A program made the position numbers and the translations under genes. 64,000 bases of DNA from Microbacterium arborescens (GTDB lineage Bacteria; Actinomycetota; Actinomycetes; Actinomycetales; Microbacteriaceae): contig NZ_CP128474.1 in the NCBI RefSeq assembly GCF_030369635.1, positions 1,364,001 through 1,428,000 on the forward strand, given 5' to 3'. Below the pieces are notes generated by a model. It did not search any database and was not told the DNA's origin. It saw only the letters and a list, made by a program, of their open reading frames with translations. Below, piece after piece: positions 20,594-30,922 of the stretch; within the stretch, counting starts at the first letter, position 1; each line of letters opens with the position of its first letter.

Positions 20594-21628
20594 TCAGGCG
20601 TCTTCGCTGCGCGCGCCGAAGACGATCTCGTCCCACGACGGCATCGACGTGCGGCCGCCGCGGCGGCGCGTCTCCGGTGCCGCATCCTCATTCGAGTCGT
20701 CCGCGGTGGGCGTCTCCGGCTCGGGGGCGGGGTCGGCGGGCTCGCGATAACCGGGCTCGAGCGCATCGAACAACGCGACCGGTGTGCGCTCACGGGTCTC
20801 CGTGCCGCGATCGTCGCCGGGCATCGGCTCGCGCTGACCACGGCGCCGGCGGAGAGCCTCGAGCAGATCGGCGGTCTCGGACGAGGTCACGACGGGCTCG
20901 GGTGCGCGCTTGATGGCGGCATCCTTCGCACTCGTGCTGCGCAGAGCGCCGGACGGAGCGGCCTCCGGCTCGGCGGCAGCATGCCGCGGACCGAACGCGC
21001 CGCTGTCGAACCGCGAGTCGTCCTTCGCCTGCGGGGTGTCGAGGGCGCGCAGTCGAGGAATCAGCCCCTCGGGCAGCGATCCCTGCCGCGACAGCTGGGT
21101 CGCATCGGAGTTGAGGGGAGCGAGCGACGAACGCCGCGGGTCGAAGGACCACCGCGCGTCGTGCTCGACCTCGTCGACGGTGAACTCGAGCTTCACGATC
21201 CAGCCGTCGGGCTCGCGCCAGCTGCTCCACCGCTCGCCGGCGGCACCCGCCTCGGCGAGCTTCGTGCGCACGGCGGTGCCGAAGGTCGGCTGCGCGTCGG
21301 GCTCGAGCTCACCTGCGATGAGGACCGGTACCGCGAGCGCCTGCCCGACGATGTGCTCGCGCTCGGCGATGATCGGCCGCTCGTATCGCACGACATCCTC
21401 GACCCGGATGCCGAGGAGGGTGGCGACATCCGCGGCGCTCATGCCGGCCCGGATGTGCGACTGGATCTCGCGCGGGCTGGGGCGGGGCGCGCGCGGTTCG
21501 TCCGCCGGGCGAGCGCGGCGCAGTTGTGCGCGCAGCGTCTCGTTCACCGGCAACGCGAAGCGCTCCCCGGACTCGGTGGCGAGGACGAGGATGCCCTCCT
21601 CGGTCCCGATGACCTTGAGCTGTTCCAT
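20594..21628 (-). CDS. sepH: Septation protein SepH (DUF3071)
   Basis: 344 residues. SepH in Streptomyces binds FtsZ and stimulates its assembly during septation. The N-terminal ~180 residues form the conserved DUF3071 domain with a helix-turn-helix-like segment (SPREIQSHIRAGMSAADVATLLGIRVEDVVRYERPI, about 50-85). The C-terminal half is disordered and charged, rich in Ala/Glu/Arg/Pro, as in known SepH. A GGGAGGG ribosome-binding site lies 8 bases before the ATG. It is divergent from DUF4193. Confidence 0.92.
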   Translation of the reverse strand: MEQLKVIGTEEGILVLATESGERFALPVNETLRAQLRRARPADEPRAPRPSPREIQSHIRAGMSAADVATLLGIRVEDVVRYERPIIAEREHIVGQALAVPVLIAGELEPDAQPTFGTAVRTKLAEAGAAGERWSSWREPDGWIVKLEFTVDEVEHDARWSFDPRRSSLAPLNSDATQLSRQGSLPEGLIPRLRALDTPQAKDDSRFDSGAFGPRHAAAEPEAAPSGALRSTSAKDAAIKRAPEPVVTSSETADLLEALRRRRGQREPMPGDDRGTETRERTPVALFDALEPGYREPADPAPEPETPTADDSNEDAAPETRRRGGRTSMPSWDEIVFGARSEDA

Positions 21629-21772
21629 GCGCAGAACCCTCCCAGCGATACGTGTGCCGTCATGGTGTCACAGGCATCCGGGGACCGCGGGAATATCCGG
21701 GGCGCGCCGTCGGTTTCGGGGGGGGCGAACCGGTCATCCGCATCCGTTCCCGGAAGGATCTTCCGCGACGTT

Positions 21773-21801
21773 TTGCGAAATGGGCGCCGGTCATGCAAAC
21801 T
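21773..21801 (+). promoter_or_regulatory. Candidate promoter of the DUF4193 gene
   Basis: TTGCGA (21773-21778), 17-base spacer, CAAACT (21796-21801), leaving a leader of about 50 bases before the ATG at 21859. Confidence 0.3.
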
Positions 21802-21858
21802 ATCGCCGCCCCACTCGGCGCGGCAACCGGCAACACCTGGAAGTAGAGGCCTTTCGAC

Positions 21859-22152
21859 ATGGCTACGGATTACGACGCACCCCGCAAGACCGAGGACGAC
21901 AGCGAGTCGATCGAGGCCCTGAAGGAGCGCGTGCCCGACAAGTCGTCGGGCTCGATCGACAACGAGGACGCCGACAACCCGTCGGGCTTCGAGCTTCCCG
22001 GGGCGGATCTCTCGGACCTCGAGCTCGACGTCGTCGTCCTTCCCCCGCAGGAGGACGAGTTCACGTGCATGGAGTGCTTCCTCGTGAAGCACCGCACGCA
22101 GATCGACCACGAGACCAAGGTCGGCGCGATCTGCACCGAGTGCGCCGCCTGA
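21859..22152 (+). CDS. DUF4193 family protein
   Basis: 97-residue acidic Actinobacteria-specific protein of unknown function. The first ~60 residues are charged and probably disordered. The C-terminal half carries two Cys pairs, CMEC (about 71-74) and CTEC (about 92-95), a likely four-cysteine zinc ribbon. In many actinobacteria it is next to sepH and the DUF3093/dut genes, as here, suggesting a housekeeping role. GAGG lies upstream of the ATG. Confidence 0.9.
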   Translation: MATDYDAPRKTEDDSESIEALKERVPDKSSGSIDNEDADNPSGFELPGADLSDLELDVVVLPPQEDEFTCMECFLVKHRTQIDHETKVGAICTECAA

Positions 22153-22167
22153 CGACCACGACTCTCG

Positions 22168-22199
22168 CTGACCCTCGACGCTCCGGCGCCGGGGGTCAG
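22168..22199 (+). terminator. Rho-independent-like terminator after DUF4193
   Basis: Stem CTGACCC (22168-22174) pairs with GGGTCAG (22193-22199), followed by TCTTTT. It overlaps the stop codon of the convergent DUF3093 gene. Confidence 0.6.
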
Positions 22200-22711
22200 T
22201 CTTTTGCGCTGGGCGATGCTTCGGGAGCGGGGGAGCCGGCTGCGGCGCGGGCGCTCCGGATCACCGCGGCGACCCGGACCGGTGTCCTGGACGAGAACAC
22301 CCAATGCGTGACGGGGTCGTCCTCGTCCTCGACGGCGACACGGACCACCCCGTCGATGCCGCCCCGCAGCAGGTGCCAGGACGCCGGCGACAGGCCGGGC
22401 CCGCGCGCCTGTCGCGCGTCGTCTCCGGTCAGGGTCTCGATCTCGCCGAGATAGCCGAGCTCGATGTTCGCGCGGCCGACGCGCAGGCGGCCGTCGGAGA
22501 TCTCGATCACGGGTGACATCGCGATGAGGCCGGCGACGACGAGGGCGCCGACGGCGATGCCTGCGAGCAGCCCGACGACCGAGTCGAGCGGGGCGAGCAC
22601 GAGCGCGACCATGGGACCGCAGACGGCAGCGCTCACGAGTGCCCACAGCGAGGGGCTCAGGCGCTCGCGATAGCGCGTGGTGGGCGGGGTAGCGGGGGCG
22701 GAACTGTGCAT
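22196..22711 (-). CDS. DUF3093 family membrane protein
   Basis: 171-residue actinobacterial protein of unknown function. Two adjacent membrane spans (about residues 24-44 and 48-68) are followed by a beta-rich cytosolic domain (IEISDGRLRVGRANIELGYLGE, then HWVFSSRTPVRVAAVI). The start MHSSAPATPP fits the position beside the divergent dut promoter. Function unknown; the family is usually next to dut. Confidence 0.85.
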   Translation of the reverse strand: MHSSAPATPPTTRYRERLSPSLWALVSAAVCGPMVALVLAPLDSVVGLLAGIAVGALVVAGLIAMSPVIEISDGRLRVGRANIELGYLGEIETLTGDDARQARGPGLSPASWHLLRGGIDGVVRVAVEDEDDPVTHWVFSSRTPVRVAAVIRSARAAAGSPAPEASPSAKD

Positions 22712-22717
22712 TAGCCT
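22712..22717 (+). promoter_or_regulatory. Leaderless -10 box of dut
   Basis: TAGCCT followed by exactly 6 bases and the GTG at 22724. It abuts the start codon of the divergent DUF3093 gene. Confidence 0.5.
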
Positions 22718-22723
22718 CGTGGG

Positions 22724-23176
22724 GTGACCGAATCCGTGGACGTCCCCATTATCGCCGCGAACGTTCCCGTGTACGCCCACCCGGGGGATGCCGGAGCAGA
22801 TCTCGTCTCCACCGAGTCGGTGCGGCTCGCACCCGGGCAGCGCGCGCTCGTGGCAACCGGTGTGCGTATCGCCCTGCCCGACGGCTTCGCCGCCTTCGTG
22901 GTTCCGCGCAGCGGGCTCGCCGCCAAGCACGGGATCACCGTGGTGAACTCCCCGGGAACGGTCGATGCCGGCTACCGCGGCGAGATCAAGGTCACCCTTC
23001 TGAACACCGACACATCCGAGGCCTACGACATCGAGCCGGGCGACCGTATCGCGCAGGTGATCGTCATGCCGGTCACCCGGGCCCGTTTCATTCCCGTCGA
23101 CGCTCTGCCCGAGAGCGTCCGCGGCGAGGGCGGGTTCGGCTCGACCGGGTACCAGAAGACAGGAGTATCCGCATGA
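22724..23176 (+). CDS. dut: dUTP diphosphatase
   Basis: Hydrolyses dUTP to dUMP, limiting uracil in DNA and feeding thymidylate synthesis; homotrimeric. 150 residues, the standard length. All family motifs are visible: DAGADL (residues 22-27), PRSGLAAKHGI, the uridine-binding NSPGTVDAGYRGEI, GDRIAQ, and the C-terminal RGEGGFGSTGY arm. Starts with GTG behind a leaderless promoter. The stop overlaps the DUF3710 start (ATGA). Confidence 0.97.
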   Translation: MTESVDVPIIAANVPVYAHPGDAGADLVSTESVRLAPGQRALVATGVRIALPDGFAAFVVPRSGLAAKHGITVVNSPGTVDAGYRGEIKVTLLNTDTSEAYDIEPGDRIAQVIVMPVTRARFIPVDALPESVRGEGGFGSTGYQKTGVSA

Positions 23177-23751
23177 GCGAAGACGCGAAGTCCGCACCCG
23201 CCGACCGCGCCACGGCCGGACCGTTCGACGAGTCCGAGGCCAACCCGGTCCGGCCCTACATCGACCTCGGCGGCATCAAGGTGCTGCCCCGCGAGGGCCT
23301 GAACCTGCGCCTCGAGGTGGAGGAGCAGACCAAGCGCATCGTGGCCGTCGGTCTCGATTACGCCGGGTCGACGCTGCAGGTGCAGCCGTTCGCGGCGCCT
23401 CGCTCGACGGGCCTGTGGGAGGAGACGCGCGAGCAGATCCGCCAGCAGGTGCGGCAGCAGGGCGGCCGTGTCGAGGAGCGCGAGGGACCGCTCGGTCCCG
23501 AGCTGCTGGCTGAGGTCCCGGTGATCGCCGGGGCGGAGGGCAGCGGCAAGCGCCTCGCGCGGTTCGTCGGCGTCGACGGTCCGCGCTGGTTCCTCCGCGG
23601 GGTCATCGGCGGCGCGGCCACGAACGACGTCGAGGCAGCCGCGCAGGTCGAAGACCTGTTCCGGTCGCTCGTGGTGGTGCGCGGGGGGTCCCCGATGCCG
23701 CCACGCGACCTCATCCCGCTGAAGATGCCGGCGACCCCCGGCTCGGCGTGA
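23173..23751 (+). CDS. DUF3710 family protein
   Basis: 192 residues, soluble, unknown function; conserved next to dut across Actinobacteria. An acidic N-terminus precedes a GPFDESEANPVRPYIDLGGIKVLPREGL block, and RWFLRGVIGGAA is characteristic. Four-base overlaps with dut upstream (ATGA) and DUF3159 downstream (GTGA) make a tightly coupled three-gene operon. Confidence 0.9.
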   Translation: MSEDAKSAPADRATAGPFDESEANPVRPYIDLGGIKVLPREGLNLRLEVEEQTKRIVAVGLDYAGSTLQVQPFAAPRSTGLWEETREQIRQQVRQQGGRVEEREGPLGPELLAEVPVIAGAEGSGKRLARFVGVDGPRWFLRGVIGGAATNDVEAAAQVEDLFRSLVVVRGGSPMPPRDLIPLKMPATPGSA

Positions 23752-24515
23752 ACCGCGACGAACGGGCCGACGCCGCGTCCGAACGCTCCGTCGACCTGAC
23801 TCCGCCGGAGCCCGCGCCCCCCGCGTCGGGTGTCCTGGGGGCGGCACTCGGCGAGGCCGCCCGCAAGGCGGGTTTCGATCCCGAGACGAACGCCACGACG
23901 GGGGGAGTCGTGTGGCGTGCGATGGGCGGATTCCGCGGCATCGTCGAAGCGGTCCTGCCGGGCCTCGTGTTCATCGTGGTGTTCACGCTGACGACCGACC
24001 CCGAGACGCGCGAGGCGAACCTCTGGTTGTCGCTCGGTCTGTCGGTGGGTGTCGCCGCCGTATTCACTCTTCTGCGCCTCATTCAGCGGGGCCCCGCCAG
24101 CGCGGCCTTCGGCGGTCTCGTCGCCACCGCTGCAGCCGCGGGCCTCGCGCTGTGGACGGGGCGTGGCCAGGACAACTTCATCCCGGGGCTGATCACCAAC
24201 GCCGCCTACGGCACGGCCTTCCTCGTCTCGGCTCTGATCGGGTGGTCGCTCATCGGCCTCGCGGCCGGATTCCTCATGAACGAGGGAATCGCGTGGCGCA
24301 GCGACAAGCGCAAGCGCCGTGTCTACTTCTGGCTCGCCATCGCGTGGGCGGCACTGTTCTACCTCCGCCTCGCCGTGCAGCTGCCGCTGTACTTCGCCGA
24401 CGAGGTCGCCGCCCTCGGCACGCTGAAGCTCGTCATGGGGCTTCCGCTGTTCGCGCCGCTGGCAGCCGTCACCTGGCTCGCCGTGCGCGCGCTCTATAAG
24501 CAGCGCGCCGAGTGA
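23748..24515 (+). CDS. DUF3159 family membrane protein
   Basis: 255 residues; polytopic membrane protein of unknown function. A disordered acidic N-terminus (about 45 residues) is followed by about five or six hydrophobic spans, beginning with GGFRGIVEAVLPGLVFIVVF (about 63-82). The last gene of dut-DUF3710-DUF3159. GTG start overlapping the preceding stop. Confidence 0.88.
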   Translation: MNRDERADAASERSVDLTPPEPAPPASGVLGAALGEAARKAGFDPETNATTGGVVWRAMGGFRGIVEAVLPGLVFIVVFTLTTDPETREANLWLSLGLSVGVAAVFTLLRLIQRGPASAAFGGLVATAAAAGLALWTGRGQDNFIPGLITNAAYGTAFLVSALIGWSLIGLAAGFLMNEGIAWRSDKRKRRVYFWLAIAWAALFYLRLAVQLPLYFADEVAALGTLKLVMGLPLFAPLAAVTWLAVRALYKQRAE

Positions 24516-24518
24516 TAC

Positions 24519-24542
24519 ATTTATCTTGACGTCAAGATAAAT
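24519..24542. promoter_or_regulatory. 24-bp perfect palindrome upstream of acnA
   Basis: Half-site ATTTATCTTGAC repeated as its exact reverse complement with no spacer, centred at 24530.5. It begins 4 bases after the DUF3159 stop and 107 bases before the acnA start. The length, AT-rich ends and position suggest a dimeric repressor operator (MarR- or TetR-like). No loop is possible, so it is not a terminator. Confidence 0.7.
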
Positions 24543-24648
24543 TTCCCCCGATCCGACTAAGGGTCGCCTCACTAGATCGACCGGTGCGGCGAGGGGATGA
24601 TGGGACAGTGCGCGCGAGCGCGCGGCCCGCCGATGAAGGAGAGCAGAC

Positions 24649-27507
<2,859 letters not shown>

Positions 27508-27528
27508 GCCTGCCAGCCGCGTAGCCCA

Positions 27529-27561
27529 CGAGAGGCCGGAGCGTCGAGCTCCGGCCTCTCG
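27529..27561 (+). terminator. Terminator after acnA
   Basis: Fourteen-base perfect arms (27529-27542 and 27548-27561) with a GTCGA loop. There is no T-tract, as is common in GC-rich Actinobacteria. Confidence 0.7.
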
Positions 27562-27610
27562 TGCATCCCGCTGATTAGACTTACCGGCACCCGATGGAAG
27601 GAGGGGCACG

Positions 27611-29599
27611 ATGTCGCTGCTCTCCTCGATCTCGCATCCGCGTGATCTGGACGCCCTCTCGCTCGCTCAGCTGGAGACGCTTGCGGCTGAGATCCGCGCG
27701 TTCCTCGTCGAGAACGTCTCGCGCAGCGGCGGACATCTGGGGCCCAACCTCGGCGTGGTCGAGCTGACGCTCGCGATTCACCGGGTCTTCGACTCGCCCC
27801 GCGACCCGGTCGTCTTCGACACCGGGCATCAGTCCTACGTCCACAAGCTCATCACCGGACGTCAGGACTTCTCACGGCTGCGCTCGCGCGGCGGACTCGC
27901 GGGCTACCCCCAGCGCAGTGAGAGCGAGCACGACGTCGTCGAGTCGTCCCATGCGTCGAGCTCGCTCAGCTGGGCTGACGGCATCTCCCGCGCCTTCGCC
28001 CGCACCGGTCGCACCGACCGCCATGTCGTCGCGGTCGTCGGTGACGGGTCTCTGACGGGCGGGATGACGTGGGAGGCGCTCAACAACATCTCGGACGACA
28101 ACGACCGCAATCTGGTCATCGTCGTCAACGACAACGGTCGCTCCTACGCCCCGACGATCGGCGGGATGGCGCGGTTCCTGAACAAGGTGCGCACGACCGA
28201 GGGCTATCGTTCGCTGCACGAGGGTTCGGCCACGCTGTTCGGCCGGCTCGGGCCCGCGGCGCGCGCGGTCTACCGCGGTCTGCGAGGGGGAACGCACGGG
28301 TTCCTCTCGCGCTTCGTGAACAACGAAGCGCTCTACTCGAATCTCGACATCAAGTACCTCGGCCCCGTCGACGGGCACGACCTCGAGGCCATGATCGAGA
28401 CCCTGCGCCTGGCGAAGTCGTACGGAGCCCCGGTCATCGTGCACGCGATCACCGAGAAGGGGCGGGGCTACGCACCTGCTCGCCTCGACGAGGCCGATCA
28501 GTTCCACGCGGTCGGCAAGATCGATCCGGCCACCGGGCAGCCCGTCTCCGCGGGCGGCAAGACGAGCTGGACGGATGTGTTCGCCGAAGAGCTCGTGTCT
28601 GCGGGGGAGCGCCGCAGTGATGTCGTCGCGATCACCGCCGCGATGCTGCGGCCGACGGGTCTGCTGCCGTTCGCACAACGCTTCCCGGATCGTGTGCTCG
28701 ACGTCGGCATCGCCGAGCAGCATGCCGTCGCGGCCTCCGCGGGACTCGCCTTCGGCGGCCTGCATCCGGTCGTCGCGATCTACGCGACGTTCATGAACCG
28801 TGCGTTCGACCAGATGATGATGGACGTCGCGCTGCACCGCGCGGGTGTCACGTTCGTGCTCGACCGAGCGGGCGTGACGGGGCCCGATGGGCCGAGCCAC
28901 CACGGCATCTGGGACCTCGCGATGCTCCAGCTCGTGCCCGGCGTGCGCATCGCCGCGCCCCGGGACGCGGAGCGCCTGCGCGAGGTGTTCCGCGAGGCCG
29001 TCGAGATCGAAGACGCACCGACGGTGGTCCGCTACCCGAAGGGCTCGGTCGGCGACGAGCTGCCGGCCGTGGAACGTCTGGACGATGGGACGGAGGTGCT
29101 CGTGCGGGGCGAATCCGACGATGTCCTCATCGTGGGAATCGGTCCGATGGTGCGTCTCGGCATCGAGGTCGCCGAGCGCCTGCGAGCACAGGGGATCGGC
29201 GCGACGGTCATCGATCCTCGCTGGGTGGTCCCCGTCGCGCGGTCGGTCGTCGACCTCGCGGCGCAGCACCGGCTGGTGATCACGATCGAGGACGGCATCC
29301 GGGTCGGCGGCATCGGTACCCGCATCCGTCAGGTCCTTCGCGAAGCCGGGATCGACACGGCCGTCGACGAGCTCGGTCTGCCCGACGAGTTCATCGACCA
29401 CGCCGAGCGCGACGAGATCCTCGAGGACGCCGGCCTCACGGCAGCGAAGATCGCGCATGACGTCGTCGCGCAGGTTCTCGGCACCCGCATCCCGATCGCA
29501 CGTCCGAGCGCCGATGCCGAACAGGACTGGGCGGATGCCGCGGACGCGCCGGGCCGCGAGGGTGCGAGTGACGGCGAGCCTCAGCCTCGCCAGCGCTGA
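27611..29599 (+). CDS. dxs: 1-deoxy-D-xylulose-5-phosphate synthase
   Basis: Thiamine diphosphate enzyme condensing pyruvate and glyceraldehyde 3-phosphate, the first step of the MEP isoprenoid pathway. 662 residues. The TPP-binding motif VAVVGDGSLTGGMTWEALNN lies near residue 140. The N-terminal SGGHLGPNLGVVELT and FDTGHQSYVHK blocks are diagnostic. The transketolase pyrimidine domain shows VGIAEQHAVAASAGLA near 365. A strong GGAAGGAGGGG ribosome-binding site precedes the ATG, and TAGACT upstream is a plausible -10. The last 19 bases overlap the convergent membrane-protein gene. Confidence 0.96.
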   Translation: MSLLSSISHPRDLDALSLAQLETLAAEIRAFLVENVSRSGGHLGPNLGVVELTLAIHRVFDSPRDPVVFDTGHQSYVHKLITGRQDFSRLRSRGGLAGYPQRSESEHDVVESSHASSSLSWADGISRAFARTGRTDRHVVAVVGDGSLTGGMTWEALNNISDDNDRNLVIVVNDNGRSYAPTIGGMARFLNKVRTTEGYRSLHEGSATLFGRLGPAARAVYRGLRGGTHGFLSRFVNNEALYSNLDIKYLGPVDGHDLEAMIETLRLAKSYGAPVIVHAITEKGRGYAPARLDEADQFHAVGKIDPATGQPVSAGGKTSWTDVFAEELVSAGERRSDVVAITAAMLRPTGLLPFAQRFPDRVLDVGIAEQHAVAASAGLAFGGLHPVVAIYATFMNRAFDQMMMDVALHRAGVTFVLDRAGVTGPDGPSHHGIWDLAMLQLVPGVRIAAPRDAERLREVFREAVEIEDAPTVVRYPKGSVGDELPAVERLDDGTEVLVRGESDDVLIVGIGPMVRLGIEVAERLRAQGIGATVIDPRWVVPVARSVVDLAAQHRLVITIEDGIRVGGIGTRIRQVLREAGIDTAVDELGLPDEFIDHAERDEILEDAGLTAAKIAHDVVAQVLGTRIPIARPSADAEQDWADAADAPGREGASDGEPQPRQR

Positions 29600-30183
29600 C
29601 GTCGGCGCTGCCCGGGATCGATGATTCGGTAGCGGTCGTCGAGGGCATCCTCTGTCGCGGCATCCGGATCCGTGGTCCGCACAACGTCGCCGAACCCCTC
29701 GGCGTCGAGGCGGAGGGCTCGCCTCATGGTGATGAACCACGCTCCTGCGAGTCCGATGGCGCTGAGAGGCACGTTGACGAGGTAGGCGGTCGCTGCGATC
29801 CACCCGCCACCCGAGTCGCCGAGAAGCGCGGGAAGGGTGACCGTCGTGGTGACGACGCCGACCAGCGCGCCGTACGCCGAGAAGGCGAGGAGATGTGCGC
29901 CGACACGTGGCAAGCGTCGCAGCAGGCGACCGAGCGCGTACGCGCCGGTGGAGCCGATCACCACAGCGGGGACGGAGACGAGCAAGATCGCCGCGGTGCC
30001 CACGATCAAGCTGAAGCCGCCTGTCAGCACCGCCCAGCCGACGATGAGCAGCAGCGTCGTCGTGCCCCACGCGCGGGCGGTGCCCCCGAGGAACTCCGTG
30101 CGGGTGAAAGCGAGAGGTTCGGCATCCGTGCGGGGCGAGTCACGCCGCGGCGAGGGTGGCGGGTGCGGGCCGATGACCGTCAC
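29581..30183 (-). CDS. Membrane protein of unknown function, paired with TetR
   Basis: 200 residues. A disordered N-terminus of about 40 residues is followed by four hydrophobic segments (about 42-62, 65-85, 98-120, 128-150) and a charged cytosolic tail. No transporter or enzyme motif is recognised. The GTG start overlaps the stop of the upstream tetR by 4 bases (GTGA), so it is probably controlled by that regulator. The tail overlaps the dxs end by 19 bases. Confidence 0.75.
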   Translation of the reverse strand: MTVIGPHPPPSPRRDSPRTDAEPLAFTRTEFLGGTARAWGTTTLLLIVGWAVLTGGFSLIVGTAAILLVSVPAVVIGSTGAYALGRLLRRLPRVGAHLLAFSAYGALVGVVTTTVTLPALLGDSGGGWIAATAYLVNVPLSAIGLAGAWFITMRRALRLDAEGFGDVVRTTDPDAATEDALDDRYRIIDPGQRRRQRWRG

Positions 30184-30857
30184 GAGCGCGCCTCGGCGAT
30201 GAGGTCGAGGAGTTCGCGCAGCGGTCGGCGCAGCATCGGAAGGCGCGCGAGGGGGAGCGCCATCGCGAGTAGCGACATCCCTCTGTCGAGAAGGCGCCGC
30301 GTCTTCGCCTGCTCGTCAGAGTCGTCGTAGACCCAGTACATCGCGAGCAGCAGGTGCGAGAGGACGAGCGCGCCGGGCAGCGCCTCCGCGATGTCCGCGG
30401 GGAGCTTGTGATCGGCGCCCTCGACGGCGGTGCGGAAGAGGTTCTCGACGATCGCGAGCGATGCGTTGGACTCGGGCGACAGGGGATTGATCGACGAGCG
30501 CGGAGACACCGCCGCGGTCAGGAACTCGGGCGCGTGGTGGTGCGTCGGCGTCAGCTGGTCGAGTCCCGTGTGGAAGACGATCGCGAGTCTCTCCTTGAGG
30601 TCACGCGACGACTCGAGGCGGGGGAGCGCCGCAGCCCGATGAGCCTGCTGCACCTCCAGATAGAACTCCTGGACGAGTTCGTTCTTGGAGGCGAAGTGGT
30701 AGTTCGTCGTCCCGACCGAGACCCCCGCTTCTGAGGCGATGTGCCGGATGGTCGTCGCGTCGTAGCCGCGTTCACGAAACGATCGCAGCGCGGTCTCGAC
30801 GATCAGGGCGCGGGTACGGTCTCGCTTCGACCCGGCGGGTTCCGGTTTGCTGAACAT
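30180..30857 (-). CDS. TetR family transcriptional regulator
   Basis: 225 residues. The N-terminal helix-turn-helix (RALIVETALRSFRERGYDATTIRHIASEAGVSVGTTNYHF region, about 14-52) is a strong TetR match. The C-terminal ~165-residue ligand domain is divergent, so the ligand is unknown. The start codon sits inside a 14-base palindrome, and a TACTAT box lies 6 bases upstream, so the mRNA is probably leaderless and self-regulated. Heads an operon with the membrane protein; divergent from pepN. Confidence 0.92.
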   Translation of the reverse strand: MFSKPEPAGSKRDRTRALIVETALRSFRERGYDATTIRHIASEAGVSVGTTNYHFASKNELVQEFYLEVQQAHRAAALPRLESSRDLKERLAIVFHTGLDQLTPTHHHAPEFLTAAVSPRSSINPLSPESNASLAIVENLFRTAVEGADHKLPADIAEALPGALVLSHLLLAMYWVYDDSDEQAKTRRLLDRGMSLLAMALPLARLPMLRRPLRELLDLIAEARS

Positions 30858-30863
30858 GTTCAG
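30850..30863 (-). promoter_or_regulatory. Palindromic operator over the tetR start codon
   Basis: Perfect palindrome CTGAACATGTTCAG whose central ATG (minus strand) is the tetR start. It abuts the -10 box TACTAT (30864-30869, minus strand). A bound TetR dimer would block initiation, indicating autorepression; binding is inferred. Confidence 0.6.
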
Positions 30864-30922
30864 ATAGTAGCGTCCGGCCCGAAGATCACGACCGTTCCAC
30901 GCCCACGTGAAAGCATGAAGGG

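Noticed and set aside
24519..24542. Palindrome after DUF3159 as a terminator
   Set aside because: There is no loop and the stem is AT-rich; a DNA-binding site fits better.
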